Positions 12,479-25,157 of a DNA stretch of 64,000 nt are shown piece by piece. Within the stretch, counting starts at the first letter, position 1, and each line of letters opens with the position of its first letter. The position numbers and the translations under genes are program-made. This stretch comes from Lineus longissimus (taxonomy: Eukaryota; Nemertea; Pilidiophora; Heteronemertea; Lineidae): the NCBI RefSeq assembly GCF_910592395.1, contig NC_088313.1, positions 13,844,437 through 13,908,436 of the forward strand. The letters are read 5' to 3'. The notes under the pieces are model-generated. The model was not told the origin of the DNA. It ran no database searches and saw nothing but the letters and a program-made list of their open reading frames with translations.

Positions 12479-14229
12479 TATTACTGTAGGAGTGCATGCA
12501 ATGCAAGGTGGCGCAAAATTCTGATAAATTTAAGTGCAATAAGAAAATCAGACTTAGTCTTAAAAATTACACGGCAATATGGACTATCCTTCTATAATGA
12601 TATGATACTTTTTATTTTTGATCCTTTCTTGAATCTTTTAGTCCGAGTCGAAATCCTGAAATCAGAGTCTTTCGACAAAAATCAACATTATGGCAGATAC
12701 AAGTAGAAAAGGGCAAAATCCTTACTGCGATTATCGATTACAATGTTTGATATACGACACAATAGAAACAAGGCCCTCCCATTACAGTGTTGGCGGGGTA
12801 CAATCGGATGAAAATAATAAATGCAGGCCTTACGCCCCTTAAAATGAACTAATCTTTTGTATGTTTCTTTTGTGTCGTCATTTCCTTCTTAGGTAGCACG
12901 TATTTTTCTTGGGCAAACCAATACCTTTAGCCACCGTGATAATTGTGGCCCTGAATTAAAGCATTAATCTCTCTTTGGTCATCAACCGAGAATTTTTCAG
13001 TCGAAAAGTGCATTACGCCGACTGTACATACCCAATATGATACCTTAGAGTAACACTAAGATAATTATACACACTTAGGTGAATAGTAATAATCATAAAA
13101 ATCTAGTTGTGCGATTGCAGCAGTATAAGTGTTATACCTACTTTATGTAACCATGAGGACCAGATGAACCCTGAAATAGAAAGCAACAATTTATACAAGA
13201 ATTGAGAACACACTGAAATCAGTGTAATGTACATACAACAAAAATGGCCACGGCAATTGTATAAATACCATGGGTTGTTTGCTACATGTACATTAATCTA
13301 TAGGGGCCAGGAATCATATGAAAATATATGACGGTTTTTAAGGGTATTAGAATTATTTTTTATCCAAGTTGCCTCCAAATTCTCAATTGATCGATGAGGC
13401 GCTTTCTCGTTAGATAGAATGTTCTTAGGCGACAGATGGTCTGCGTGTATGATGCAAACCACTATACTGTAGCTGCTTTGAAGTTTAATCATATTGGAAA
13501 CTGACAGTATTATGTAGCGTTACAGCAAACTTTGCTCAGAACAGGAGAATGCATACAAGGCCAGTGGTGTTCCAACGTCTCTTTGGTGAGATGATCAACA
13601 TTTCCAGGGATTTAGACATGCTGAAAGAAATCCGGCTTGCACCAATTTGTGGTCCTTCTACTTCAACCAGTAAATACCGTTAATTAGACCCGGCATCATC
13701 TCGTCTAGCAATTACTTGTTATAACAGAATACCAAGAGTGCGGGGATTGAAGGGGTCCAGGGATTACCCATCTTGACTTTCATCTAACCGCCAACTGTCA
13801 ACCCGCCACCCGGCTATGGCAATTCATCGCGTTATTTACTATAGAAGACTCTTGTTTGGTTGCGGTCCAAGGAATAACTTTGAATGTGGCTCATCAAATC
13901 AGCTTGTCAACTTGGTGCAAATAGACAGGTTTCGCAAGCCTTACGAAGAGCTCGGGACGATGACGAACGAAGCATGTAATCGTACTTTATGACAATTTTT
14001 GGGAACATTTTCATCACCTTCTTCCAAAACTAAATTTAAAAGAAGAGTTAGATTGAAGTACATGTACGAGGTGTTTCCCCTACAAAAGACCAAGCCTAGA
14101 ATGGTTTAGTTCCGCTGGTGATCGTTATCCGTTATACACTAATATAGTGGGTTAATAATAGGGAAACGTTGAAATACTTAGTATGGGAAATACTGTCAGA
14201 CGTTACTGTCGGTGCCAGGGAAACCGGAT
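12479..14229. other. No gene recognised
   Basis: Short frames only, unremarkable base composition. No repeat boundary or RNA gene could be defined. Confidence 0.5.
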
Positions 14230-14245
14230 TATCCTAGAGATTTAA

Positions 14246-15367
14246 AAGAATTGGATCTCTTCATCCAACATCTCACTGAATGATTGCCACCCGACGATCA
14301 AATTCACGGCGGAAATCTCCAGCCAGTTTGTGAATTTTCTAGACACAGTAGTCAGCATCAATGAAGACCGTAATATCATTACGTCCCTATACTGCAAACC
14401 TACTGACGCGCACAACTACCTGCTGTTCTCCTCAGCACACCCGAGACATTGCCTCAAAAGCACACCCTACAGTCAATTTCTCAGGATCCGCCGGATCTGT
14501 AGCCTGGACACAGATTTTGAGGAAAATGCCGTCATGATCGGCCGCCACTTCATGCGACGTGGCTACCCTTCATCACGTGTAGAGACAGCCCTCATCCGGG
14601 CCTACCGCACCTCTAGATCTGATCTCCTCAGAGATGAGGCCCCACTGGACACGGACGATCAACCAGGGACGATTGAGGACAATTTCTTCCTTATATCGAC
14701 CTTTATCCCGGGCTTCCAAGCATTACAGCGCATTGTTAGCCACAACTGGCCCGTGCTCCTGAAATCCATTGCAACGCGTCAGCTACATGACTCTCGCATC
14801 ACATTTGGCCACAGAAAACCTCCCAATCTCCGGGATCTTCTGGTCAGAGCCAAATTCACCGACACCGCAACACAATCAGGGGGACCTACAATCCCCACTG
14901 CCGGCTCAACCCGTTTGCCTCCGGGTTCCCGCAACGCGTGCCCAAGAGCCAACACCTCTTGTCGTTACTGCCCTAAACTCAACCTGACGGGAAGGATCGG
15001 CAGCACAACTACCACGCGCTCATACACGGCCATGAAGCACATCACATGCAAAAGCAGTAACCTCATTTACTGCATCACATGCAAAAGATGCAACCAACGT
15101 TACGTTGGTCAAACCAAGCTCCGCCCCATGGACAGATTTGTAAAACACTTTTACAATATCTCCAAGGGCAACAAAGATGACACCATCGGCCGGCACTTCA
15201 CCAGCCATAACCACGCAGGCATTGATGATGTGTCCATATCAATCCTGTCCTTCATCCACGCCCACCCAGAATCGCCCCAAAGTGCTGTACTCAGGGACAC
15301 CATCGAAATCAGATGGATCCATAGATTGCGCACTGTAGCTCCGCTGGGACTCAATGTCCTAGACTAG
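14246..15367 (+). pseudogene. Penelope-like RT C-terminal region plus GIY-YIG endonuclease (truncated)
   Basis: An open frame of about 345 codons runs from 14330 (a GTG, not a true start) to the stop at 15365-15367. The same frame is readable upstream to about 14273, where an apparent 4 bp insertion shifts it. Early residues carry the FLDTVVS...LYCKPTDAHNYL signature that follows RT motif 7 in Penelope-like enzymes. After a Cys-rich linker (C204, C211, C214, C240) the endonuclease begins with LIYCITC (about 245-251) and RYVGQT (257-262), the GIY-YIG core, followed by R266 and E326-type positions. The RT palm with the catalytic aspartates is missing, so this copy cannot transpose alone. Confidence 0.88.
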
Positions 15368-15728
15368 TATGTACTGTACACATACATTGCCACGTCTTTT
15401 AACAACTTTTCCCTATGTGCACTCTACAGGGTTCCCCCAGTCTTACTCCAAAGACAGGGGCAGCATTACTTAAACCGTATCCCGACACACTCCATGTCAC
15501 ATCCTATCAACTCAGGACAGGCTATCCGTCAAGCTATTGACCCCTGGAACTAATATCGGGACCATTCCGGTCCCAGACTGTCCGACGTGTAAAATACTTA
15601 CAGGTCAACTGGATATGCGGCCTTTTACTCCCCACAGCCGCACATCTAGGATAGGAACATTTTTCTATCAACAGTACACGGCCCGCCTCTGCAGGGCCAA
15701 CCCATCTTGATCAATATCGCCTTTATAA

Positions 15729-15979
15729 GTGTCTGATGAGCAACTCCTGCGAAACCGTTCACACCACCCCTGGCATAACCCACATGGCGCGCCTCCCCGC
15801 CATTCCGCGCAACTTTGCCGCCATGCTCCCTAGGAGCATGACGTCATGTCCGTCTCAAAGCCATGACGTCATAAAGGGGCCCAGCATCGCGTCAACCACT
15901 GCGTCTTGAAGTCAGTTCCAACACCTCACACGGTTTAAGAGATCAAGCGAAGACTTTTGAGCCTTCACAACGGTCACAC
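15729..15979 (+). ncRNA. Candidate hammerhead ribozyme of a Penelope-like element
   Basis: Both catalytic core boxes are present and correctly spaced: CTGATGAG at 15733-15740 and CGAAAC at 15750-15755, closing a 3 bp stem II (GCA/TGC). GTGT (15729-15732) can pair with ACAC (15976-15979) as stem I. ACCGTT after GAA can pair with AACGGT before a C at 15975 as stem III, leaving a GUC cleavage triplet. The unusual point is a stem III insert of about 210 nt. Hammerhead motifs are known from Penelope-like elements, where they normally fold in a compact form; the extended fold is inference. Confidence 0.5.
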
Positions 15980-16041
15980 AAGCCAATTAAGCTGGTCGCA
16001 TCTCATCGCATTGCCACGTCAAAAATATCCTAGAGATTTAA

Positions 16042-19000
16042 GGAAGCAGTAAACAAAAAGCTACGAGACCAGTAGGCAGGCTTCCAGAAAGATCGTTCAT
16101 GCACAGACCATATCTCTTCTCTCCGGTCCGCATCATGGTGGAACAGTCCATAGAATGGAACTCGCCTATGCTCATCACCATCGACTACTAGAAAGCCGCT
16201 TGTTCAAATCAGGAAGTGATCGAGGGAGAGAGCTCAGCAAGTCCCAATTGAGCAGGAGATCTGCACACGAAAATGGAAGTACATGTAGATCGGCCACACT
16301 TTGAGGAAACATAATTATCGCAAGTGTCACTTCACAAGCCTTGACCTTGAACCCTCAAGGGACAAGAAACAGGGGAAAGGCGAATAGCACCTGGCAGCGA
16401 GACATTTTAGCAGATGCGAGAAATATCAATGGGCTACTGCTTGAAGAAAGAGGATAAGCTTGGAATGACAGGCAGAAATGGCGATGCTTTGTCGACGGCC
16501 CTTGTGCCAGCATGTAAAGCTGTAAGTTGCAGACAGACGTTTACACAGGAGGACACTACAGACCTTCGTCCTTCTTCCTTTAAGGGTTGCGAGTACTATA
16601 GGCAGTGGGCGACATAAATCAGAAACATACGGCCGATAGAATACTGTACCTGCCGCATAAACCCCCCACAAAAAATATCTCCCGCAAAAACCTCCCGTAA
16701 AATCTCGACGTAACAACTCCGTTAACCAATGGTATGTTTTCTTCATTTTTATGGCGGATATTAATTTTGCGGCAGACTAGTTTATTAAGTACGTGGAGAC
16801 ACTCGTAAAACATCTTCTATAGACTTCAATCCTAGTATGGTTATTGTTGTATCAATAAAGGGGTCATATTTGTCTACAAGATGAATAATCCGATGGATTC
16901 TCATGAATATATCATCAAGCTATCTCCTCCGGTGATAATGAGCGCGATACGTGTCACGACTGGAGAAGAAGACATTTACGGGTGGCTTGCTTAATGAAGT
17001 TGATTAGGACCGAAATATCTGGACGCCCGGATCGATGGGTTGTACGTAGCTTTATCAAAAGTCATAATTGGACCTTGACCAATGTCCTCCCTGTCAGGTT
17101 ATTAATCACAGATTTATGTTTACGCTACTATAATCGAAAGTCTCCGACCCCCCCCCCCTTCCAACCCCTCGAGTCTTGTCATGGCGATGTGTCACAAGGC
17201 AGTATTTGGATTAAAGATTCCTTGTCCTCCGCCCTGTAGCTGTTAACAACCATTCGCCAGATACGTTAATTATTAATCTACCTTGTAGACGACTGAATTC
17301 ATCAAGAGGTGCGCTGTCTGTTAGCTCAGCGCTATTCATATCCCAATTCTGCAATCACAGTGATGGGGGCGGTGGATTTCCAATAGGCAGGTTTTGCCAT
17401 CCTTCCGAAGAACGCAGTATCACTAGTAGGAGGATTGTTCCGATTCCTTAACGGTTTCTCTAATTTTTTCCTGATCTATCCGACAAAGGTCCTAAAGTTT
17501 TTTTGACTGAGTCTCCATTCGTGGTGGTTCGTTGGCACCAAAATAGGCCCCAAGTTTAAATATATCAACTGGGAGATCGAAGAAGTTTAAATTTGGTAGG
17601 GTTGAGTAAGGAGCTTTCAATATGGTCGTCGTCAATCTACAGCTGCAGTGAGCTTGGGGAAGACGAATTAGAAACAGATCGACTAGACAGTTTGGCTTGT
17701 GGCGGAGGATTCGCACATAAGTCCCGATACCTTCCCCAAAACGAGCACGGCACTTAATATTTTACTTGTATGGCCTACTTGAAACTTACGGGTAAAATAT
17801 AATCACGAGTAAGGACGAAGCCAATCACTCGGAAATGTTCACGATGTGCATTTGGATCTTCTACTGAATATACCCAATACTCCTAGTGCACAACTCGAAA
17901 GCGAGGCATTCTCTGCCCGTGGGTACACTTCGAGTGATTACGTCCATACATCAGTATATAAATTATTCGGACGATAAATGTCTCAACTCCATTCAATCAC
18001 TGGCCTCACCTCTGTGCTACAGCATAAATGTACCGTATACCGTGCCAGTATACAATGTAGCTAACTACATATAGCGTGCGAATTATAGCGGTTAACATAT
18101 TGCAAGTTACTTTCTCTGCATGTAGTGCAACGTATTCGCGCTATCCATCCATCTCAAATTTGATAAAACGTCTATTAACACTATTTTCAACTCATCTCTA
18201 GTTCGGGGACAAGCTTCACGGAATAAATAACCTAGGTGACTTTTAAAAAGTCTGAATCAGCGTTCCATATATCATGAAAAGTTATGATAACGACAAGAAC
18301 ATCCAATGCTTTACACGAGGGCCGTGGCTGAGTCGAAGACAGGAAACTTCCATCTTTGGCGGCGGGGACTTTCCCTGAAGTCATGGAATAATTTGATAAC
18401 GTGAATGCTTTTATTCCCCAAGCAATTCAAACAGTCTTTTTAAAGGTTTAGCAATTTCAACACGGAACTTCGCTTCGCGTTGGGAAACTTATTCGCGTTG
18501 GGAAACCTTTTCACTGAGCTGAAGTACAGTAAAATGGATTTGTCTTGGAATTTGTTACGCCTGTTGGCGTAGACAGGGGGCCGGGGATCGGGAGTGCGAA
18601 CAACGAGACGCTCTTAAGAAATCAACTTCGATCGTGCGAATCCCCAGTGCCGAAAACTGACCGCGAAAATCATTTTAAATTTTGGAAAACGCTCTCTCTC
18701 AAGCAAAATTGTCTCCTTCTATCCCAGCTACACCTATATGACTAGCCTAATACCATTAGGCACCACGGGTGGCGCTGAAAGCGGCCGCTACCGGTGCCAA
18801 ATTCTAAACGATTTCATTTGTGTATTCCGCGACAGGATTGTGTCGTGGCACGATCTTCGCTTCGGAATAAACTGATACGTTGTAAATGTTCTATACGACG
18901 CCGTAAAATTGCTAACCGTTAGTTTTCATATAAGTTGTCTGTTTAATTCATAAATTACACGAATTTGATCGTCGTTTTGCACTTGCAGTTTAAATTCAAT

Positions 19001-19800
19001 GAAATACTTCATTATAAAAAATCGACGACCATACTCTGTAATATAAGTTGTCCCTACGTATTAGCTCCCGATAGGTGGCCAATGTGTAGTAACTATTGGC
19101 CAATCCCGAGGCAGACAATGAGTCTGCGCGTGACAGACTATTCTATGACCTGCACCCTACAGAGACAGGATATAAAAGTCCAGCAGTGAATACACTGTTG
19201 AAGTCAGCAAAAATGTATTTCCCAATAAGCCTCCGATATATACCATAATAAATGCAAAAACCAAAGAATGACATGCTTTTTAAACACACGCAAAATCACA
19301 AATTCGTTTCATCACATATCTTATTTACCAGATAAATCCAGGATTTACTTCCCAAATTCATTTCTGACAATCAGCAAAAAATAACTCTCGTCCGAGGAAC
19401 GGCATCTTTCTCATGTTTCTGCATCGATTATAGGACTAATATCATGAAAATTGGTTTCGTACCGGAAAGTTAATGAGATTTAATTGTTTCCATGGTAATT
19501 TAAACTAAAATCTATAAACTAGTTACCCAAAGTCATGTTTGCGGCGAACCCGAACCCTCGGATCAATTTGTGGGGGTTGCGGCGTGTCGCCCTGAAAAAT
19601 CAGCACCACATTTCTTGAGGGCATTTCGGAGCTCGGCTCGGTTTGCGGAGGTAGGATTTCTTGGAATGGTTGACATGGTTGTTAGGTCCAATAAGGGATA
19701 GCGAGGCTACAATTGAACCGGGGCTGTAATTAATTATACCACTTACCTTATACCCATGCGTTATCCGTTAAGCCCGGCTGCCACAAGATGAGTAGTTTGG
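16042..19800. other. No gene recognised
   Basis: Only short frames, a C9 tract near 17150 and minor direct repeats (GCGTTGGGAAAC twice near 18477-18505). No transposon ends, exons with two good borders, or RNA genes were identified. Confidence 0.5.
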
Positions 19801-19819
19801 TAATGGCCCTATTGCGTAT

Positions 19820-20290
19820 CGTACTAGCGTACGCCAGCGTATGAAAAATATAACTCATACGCTGAAATACGCTAGGGGTACGTTAGGCATAGGTTGTATA
19901 CGTTGCAAGCACGGTCGCATACGGTTGCTTACGCTGGCATACGACGAGGCAGACAATTATTTTTAAGCATGCTTAAAACTGTTGTGCGTATTCGGACGTA
20001 CGGTTTATACGCTACGCATACGATCTGAATACGCGAGAGTTATGCTAGAGGTACGTTACTCATAGGTCGAGTACGTTGGTCATACGCTAGACATACGTTG
20101 GCATGAAGGTGTACCGTACAGCTAACGTATTGACAGCGCATGAGTAACGTACATCCAACGAATGTGTGACGTATCTGCAACGTATATAGACATCTTGGCG
20201 TACGCCTGACGATTGAGTAACGTATTTAACGTACAATTAGCGTATGATTGGCGTATGGCCAGCGTATCCCCAGCGTATTGCCAGCGTTTT
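19820..20290. repeat. Left subterminal array of CCAGCGTATG/CATACGCTGG decamers
   Basis: Dozens of TACG-containing decamer variants in both orientations, ending in a run of four consecutive GTAT-CCAGC type units before 20290. Short subterminal repeats of this kind are usual binding sites for transposase or its partner; binding here is inferred. Confidence 0.85.
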
Positions 20291-20339
20291 GAGAAAATGA
20301 ATTTATAGGCTCCCATTGTGAGATCTTATTTAGTTCTTC

Positions 20340-21229
20340 GTGGACCTCCGACGAGAGAGGATGGAGGTAGCTCTTCTTCAACATCAGTATGATCTGATCG
20401 ATTTGGCTGTTCACCACATCCGATATTTAAGAATAAAAATAAGGAAGAGAAAAAGAAGAAGACGTGAAGTCTGGGTGAGACCATGTATCGGCAGGCGACG
20501 GCAGTTTGGCCTCTATGGCCAGCTTCTGGTGGAGGTCCGAAACGAGGACCAAAGATCCTTCAAGAACTTCATGCGGATGCCCCCCGATATGTTCGATGAG
20601 CTGCTAGCCAGAGTGGGGCCCAGGATCACCAAACAACACACCTGGTACAGGGAGCCCCTTGAGCCTGGCCTGAAGCTCGCACTGACTTTGCGTCACCTTG
20701 CCTCTGGGAGCACGTATTCAACCATGAAGTGCGGATGGAGGGTACCCCACAACACCCAGTCACTCGTCGTCAGAGAGGTCTGCCAAGCCATCATCGATGA
20801 GTACATGCCCGAGATGATGACCTGTCCCACCACTCCTGAGGGGTGGCGTGCCATATCTGACAAGTTCCATCAGAAGTGGAACTTCCCCCATACATGTGGT
20901 GAACTAGATGGGAAGCACATTGCCTGCAAGTGTCCTCCAAAGAGTGGTTCCCAATACTTAACAAGGGATTTTACTCTGTTGTACTCATGGCCCTTGTAGA
21001 CGCGGAGTACAAGTTCATCTGGGCAGACCTCGGTGGTACAGGATCAGCATCAGACGCACAGATCTACAATAACTCTGAAATCAAGGAATTTGCTGAAGAC
21101 GGTACCATCGGATTCCCTGCCCCAGATCCTTCACCCAATGACTTCCAGGATGATGATGGGGTGTTCTTGCCTTTTCCTCGGCCTCGGGTAGACGATGTCT
21201 TCTTCTTGGGAGGCATGTTGACAGTTTGA
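20340..21229 (+). pseudogene. Harbinger transposase (DDE superfamily), frameshifted and C-terminally truncated
   Basis: The first frame (20340-20999; likely true start Met at 20361) has an Arg/Lys-rich N-terminus, the VWVRPCIGRR motif, a helix-turn-helix-like middle (PPDMFDELL...LRHLASG) and GELDGKHI with the first catalytic Asp at residue 190. A one-base loss near 20955 shifts into the second frame (to 21229), which continues with FYSVVLMALVDAEYKF and WADLGGTGSASDAQIY, carrying the second Asp. The segment with the catalytic Glu and the conserved NYR...R region is missing; the frame ends in unrelated residues. HARBI1-like transposases are about 350-400 residues. This copy is inactive. Confidence 0.92.
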
Positions 21230-21289
21230 CGTCTACTGCAATAATGCTTCAATGTGGAAAGGCTGCCGTTTATATGGGCACTTTGTCAC

Positions 21290-21600
21290 ATGATAGCGGT
21301 ACGCTGGTCATGCGCTGGTCATATGCTACTCATACGCTGGCCATACACAGACTACGCTGGCCATACGACGGTCATACGCTGGACATACGCTGACACACGC
21401 TGGTCATACGCTGTCATACGCTGACATTCGCTGATCATACGTTGGCCATACGCTGGCCATACGCTACTCATACGCTACTCATAGGTTAAATACGGTAAGT
21501 ATACGCACAATTCTGTATTTTCGAGGGCTTTTTTGTGCGTATGGAAGTTATTTTATGAATTTTCATACGCAACTCATACGTTCCTCACATACGCAATAGT
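21290..21600. repeat. Right subterminal array of CATACGCTGG decamers
   Basis: More than 20 near-perfect CATACGCTGG or TCATACGCTG units, mostly in one orientation, opposite to the main orientation at the inner left array. Periodic spacing of about 10-12 bp puts successive copies on one face of the helix. Confidence 0.9.
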
Positions 21601-21615
21601 GTGACAGGGCCATAA

Positions 21616-24600
21616 GGCAGCAGTACCGAACCATGTGGAACAGCAGCTCTCTCAGAGTCATGAATCGCCCATCCTGAACTTTAGGCCAACACTCGGCACC
21701 AACGACCAAGCTTTCATGTGAGTCACGTGTGCCAAGGTGGGAGGATACAACTAACTCTGGTTTTTGAGGATGAGAATCGCGAGACATCTTCGATAGGGCT
21801 ATCATGCAACTGTGGCAGTTGGAAAAGATGCCATCGGGGCGGTCTAGCTATTTCTGGGCTTTTTCCCTATGGACGAGCAAAGACGATTTTACAGTATACG
21901 CTGTTGGAATGAATCATACATCGCTTGCAACCTTTAAGTCATGAAAGATAATCACTCGCGTACCTGCCTAGAATATCGAACGTAACATTCCTTTGGGAAA
22001 ATTCAATCGCAATTTGGATTATGTACGCGAATTCATTGACAATGAAATGAGAAACCCTGCGGCGCTGATATTTGTCACAATTGAACTTTTTATGATTCTC
22101 GTAGCACAAACAATTTGATTAGTTTTGGTGTTTTGCAGGTTGTAGGAGCTTGCATGATACAGCTGGCATTGCAGCGTTCAAAAGGTAACTTCGCCCACAA
22201 ATGCATGTCTTTCATCGTATTTAATAACACTTAACGTGCTTCAGTTACCCTGAAATACCATTAACTTCGGGCTACATCAATATTCGAAAATACACTGTAT
22301 GCTTAATGTAGTTTGTTATCAGATGCTACTGAGACAGGTAATTTTATCTTATTATATGAAATTGCTGAGTATAGCCGGGTTTTTTGTAAGAGATAAATGC
22401 TTTTGTTATTCTCAAAATCAATGGAATGAGGTTCATTCAGGTGCAACTAGTACATGACCCTGATGACACTGTCCTTTTCCAAAAAAAATAAGTCTGAGAC
22501 GATATTGGCGATATCATGAAATTTTCATCGAATTGCTGTCAACAGTTTAGAACATAATGACCATGTCTGGTTTAAATATCAAGTTGTGGACTCGTGGAGT
22601 TCCCGGCAAATTAACGGAAACAAACATAGCCTACACCATCCCAACACCCAGCTGGCGCCTGCTAATAGATCCAACATCATCAATGCAAAAACCAATCGAA
22701 GCATAACGAATCAATACTAGAAATCAATATAATTACAAGCTTTAGATGATGTACTAGCGTATTCGTCTTAACTGCTTTATCTGTAGTGTAGGAGGATATT
22801 CTGATTAGTTGGGTTATCGATATAAACCAGGAAGTCAGGGAGGCGACCATCCTGAGGAAATAAGGAATGTTCGCATCTCCGGCCCTGAACTCACAGAAGC
22901 CTCCTGAACTCCAGTGCAACCCACGTCACTATCAGTGTGCGAGGGGAGGAGCCTACGACTGACTCTGGTATTCGAGGATTGCACAGTTGTTGCTTACACT
23001 CTACAAGTTGAGTAAACCCCATGATTTTATATGTTGGTTTTATCACTTCTTCTAAAGATCAGTTACAATCCATTTACTGAGTTGCGAGATACCATTCACA
23101 TGATTCTATATCTCCTTGATCGGAGATACCAATCAAAAAAGGGATGCTCTGTCTAAACAAGGAAATGTCGCTTATTATTCATGATTTTCCGGCGGGCTAC
23201 AAAATAATCAATGGCTAGCAATGATGGAGTTTTTCGTTTCACTTCATCCTGATGAGTTGTGGTGCATAACGGTGGGTTCTCGTTCCGTCTACCTCCCGTG
23301 TCATAGCTATATCTCGGCTGCATGACAAGGCAATTAGACAGTGTAGCCTCTCCTTCAAAACTCATGACGACCCCTTAGACTGTACTTCATTAATGTTATT
23401 TTGTGCCTAACCTCGCAGTTAAATGAATTCAGACATATTGCCCAATGCAGGCGTATATTGTAAAATAAGTTCGAAACACACCTGAGCCTCAATTCCGCTT
23501 ATTGTTCTCTGCAGTCTTATCAAAAGGTCATCTCTGGGTAAATAATTTTGATAACACCGACCCCCACGAAACGTCTTTCTTTAGTGGTCGATTGGCGAAA
23601 ACGGCCGGCAAGCGCAAGTAAACGTAATGACCCAATGCCACTGTGCAGTTATCATGCATACGAATTTGCTGAAACTTGGTATTTATAGTATTTGTTTATC
23701 TTTCTACTCTGCAGCAATGCTGAAATTTATATTTGATATTATATTCATCAACCCTCTTGGTTTTTTAAGGAAAGGTGTCTGGATAAGGATGGAAAATGAA
23801 TCTACTAGAGCGCTTGAGAATTCTTAATGACGTTTATCTGTAAAACGTATTGGATAATGCTTATCTTTTCAAAAACAGTCACGTTTTTGCAGTATCGTTG
23901 CACGTCTTTCATGACTACTAAAGTCATTTCCTTGGAGGAGTGCGCTGTATGCGCTATAAAAGAACCATTCTGAGATTCTGGATGTGCCTACAGGTATACG
24001 TCATGTACAACATATCGAGAGGTGGAGATTGAAAATCGCGAGAACTTACATTATTGCCAATTTACCAAAACCATAACAGAGATGAAGTGATCATGAGTGG
24101 GTCGCTATTTTTGCCAACTTACCTTTCTGGCAAATCAATGAGGAATAATCTCTCCTGAAAGAGATCGAAGTAATCCTTATCGCTTTATCGATTATTTCCA
24201 GAATTAAATAGGCCTACATGTAACTCCACACACTAATATCATAATCCAATAACCAGTCTCAGAAAAATCCTTTATCCACGAAAAAAGTAAATTTGATTGT
24301 TTGATATCCACAACTTGTAACTTTTATAAGTTATAAGGCTTTAATAAGTTAGCGTGAATTACTTCGTCGATGTGCACTAAGGAAGACGCAACCACCACGT
24401 GCTGACAGTGAACGAGCGAGACGAGAGTCGCGGGTGGTCACGCAGAAATTTGCACTATACGCCAGTGGTGCTGTCTAGCGTGTGTTTGAAGCACCAAGAA
24501 TTGCATTTATATTGACAGTGGAGACTTAGTCAAATTGGCCTCGAATCGCCAGGCCGAAAGCAAACCATGCTATCACATAAATTATTTCCACGTAACGTCT

Positions 24601-24960
24601 AACATCACAAATCGCCAGCCGCACAGTGGTAGACCGATTCGAAAATAAGATAGGACGTGCATCTTGTGAACATCTGACCATTTCTAAAAATAGCGCTGTG
24701 ATGGACTGGCCTATCCTGAAAAAACTGCTCCACGCACGGGCGTTACAATGGTAAACACATTACAGGGCTGGAGCCTCTGTCTGCGCAGAAGCTGCCCAGT
24801 AGGCTCACTGCTAAATTGCGTATGGCTGAAATTCCTGGCCTTTTTCGAGGCCGCAGTCAGGCTCGATGTACAGTGTAGCGGATCTCCATCTGGCCAAGCT
24901 TTTTAAACTTGATGCAGGTATGAATTACCGATCGTCCATCAAGACATCATAGTACACGGT
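21616..24960. other. No gene recognised; possible microexon and dispersed repeat
   Basis: Sequence near 21716-21775 and 22922-22985 is similar (GGGAGGA...TACRACTRACTCTGGTWTTYGAGGAT), a diverged direct repeat. A 46 nt exon-like block with good borders lies at 22139-22184. Otherwise AT-rich, without supported genes. Confidence 0.45.
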
Positions 24961-25100
24961 GTCCCCCGTAAGTCCGACATCCCATACGTCCGACAATGGA
25001 AAAATCATTTTAAAAATGTACCACAATCCCGCGACCCCCACAAGTCCGAAGTTCAGAGAAAGTTATCAGAAGTCCGAAGTACCATAAGTCCGACAATGAG
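24961..25100. repeat. Cluster of AAGTCCGA-type motifs
   Basis: GTAAGTCCGACA, TACGTCCGACAATGG, ACAAGTCCGAAG, AGAAGTCCGAAG and ATAAGTCCGACAATG occur within 140 bp, directly before the hairpin at 25103. Probably the end of a short transposable element. Confidence 0.6.
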
Positions 25101-25102
25101 GC

Positions 25103-25157
25103 GTTATCCTTGGGAGTTATTTCAAAAATCTTATTTCAAATAACTCCGAAGGATAAC
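25103..25157. repeat. Hairpin, 20 bp arms with one mismatch
   Basis: Arms 25103-25122 and 25138-25157 (GTTATCCTT.GGAGTTATTT) are separated by 15 bases. It adjoins the AAGTCCGA motif cluster, so both may belong to one non-autonomous element. Confidence 0.85.

Larger units (their letters stand above)
14230..16041 (+). mobile_element. 5'-truncated Penelope-like element with 16 bp target-site duplication
   Basis: TATCCTAGAGATTTAA occurs at 14230-14245 and again at 16026-16041. Between these copies lies the 3' part of a Penelope-like element: the C-terminal end of a reverse transcriptase, a GIY-YIG endonuclease and a ~660 bp non-coding tail containing a hammerhead-like core. Coding similarity begins within a few bases of the left repeat, as expected for target-primed insertion of an incomplete copy. 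Penelope-like elements commonly truncate at the 5' end and make target duplications of variable length. Confidence 0.8.
19804..21612 (+). mobile_element. PIF/Harbinger-type DNA transposon, decayed
   Basis: The element starts TGGCCCT at 19804 and ends AGGGCCA at 21612. It is flanked by TAA on both sides (19801-19803, 21613-21615), the 3 bp target duplication typical of PIF/Harbinger. The inverted ends also share TATTGCGTAT, with a 7-8 base insertion in the right copy. About 470 bp at the left and 310 bp at the right are filled with CATACGCTGG/CCAGCGTATG variants in both orientations. Between them is a frameshifted and truncated transposase. The second Harbinger protein (Myb/MADF) is absent. 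Confidence 0.92.

Noticed and set aside
19820-21600. CRISPR or satellite interpretation of the TACG decamers
   Set aside because: Arrays lie strictly inside TAA-flanked Harbinger ends around its transposase, in both orientations.
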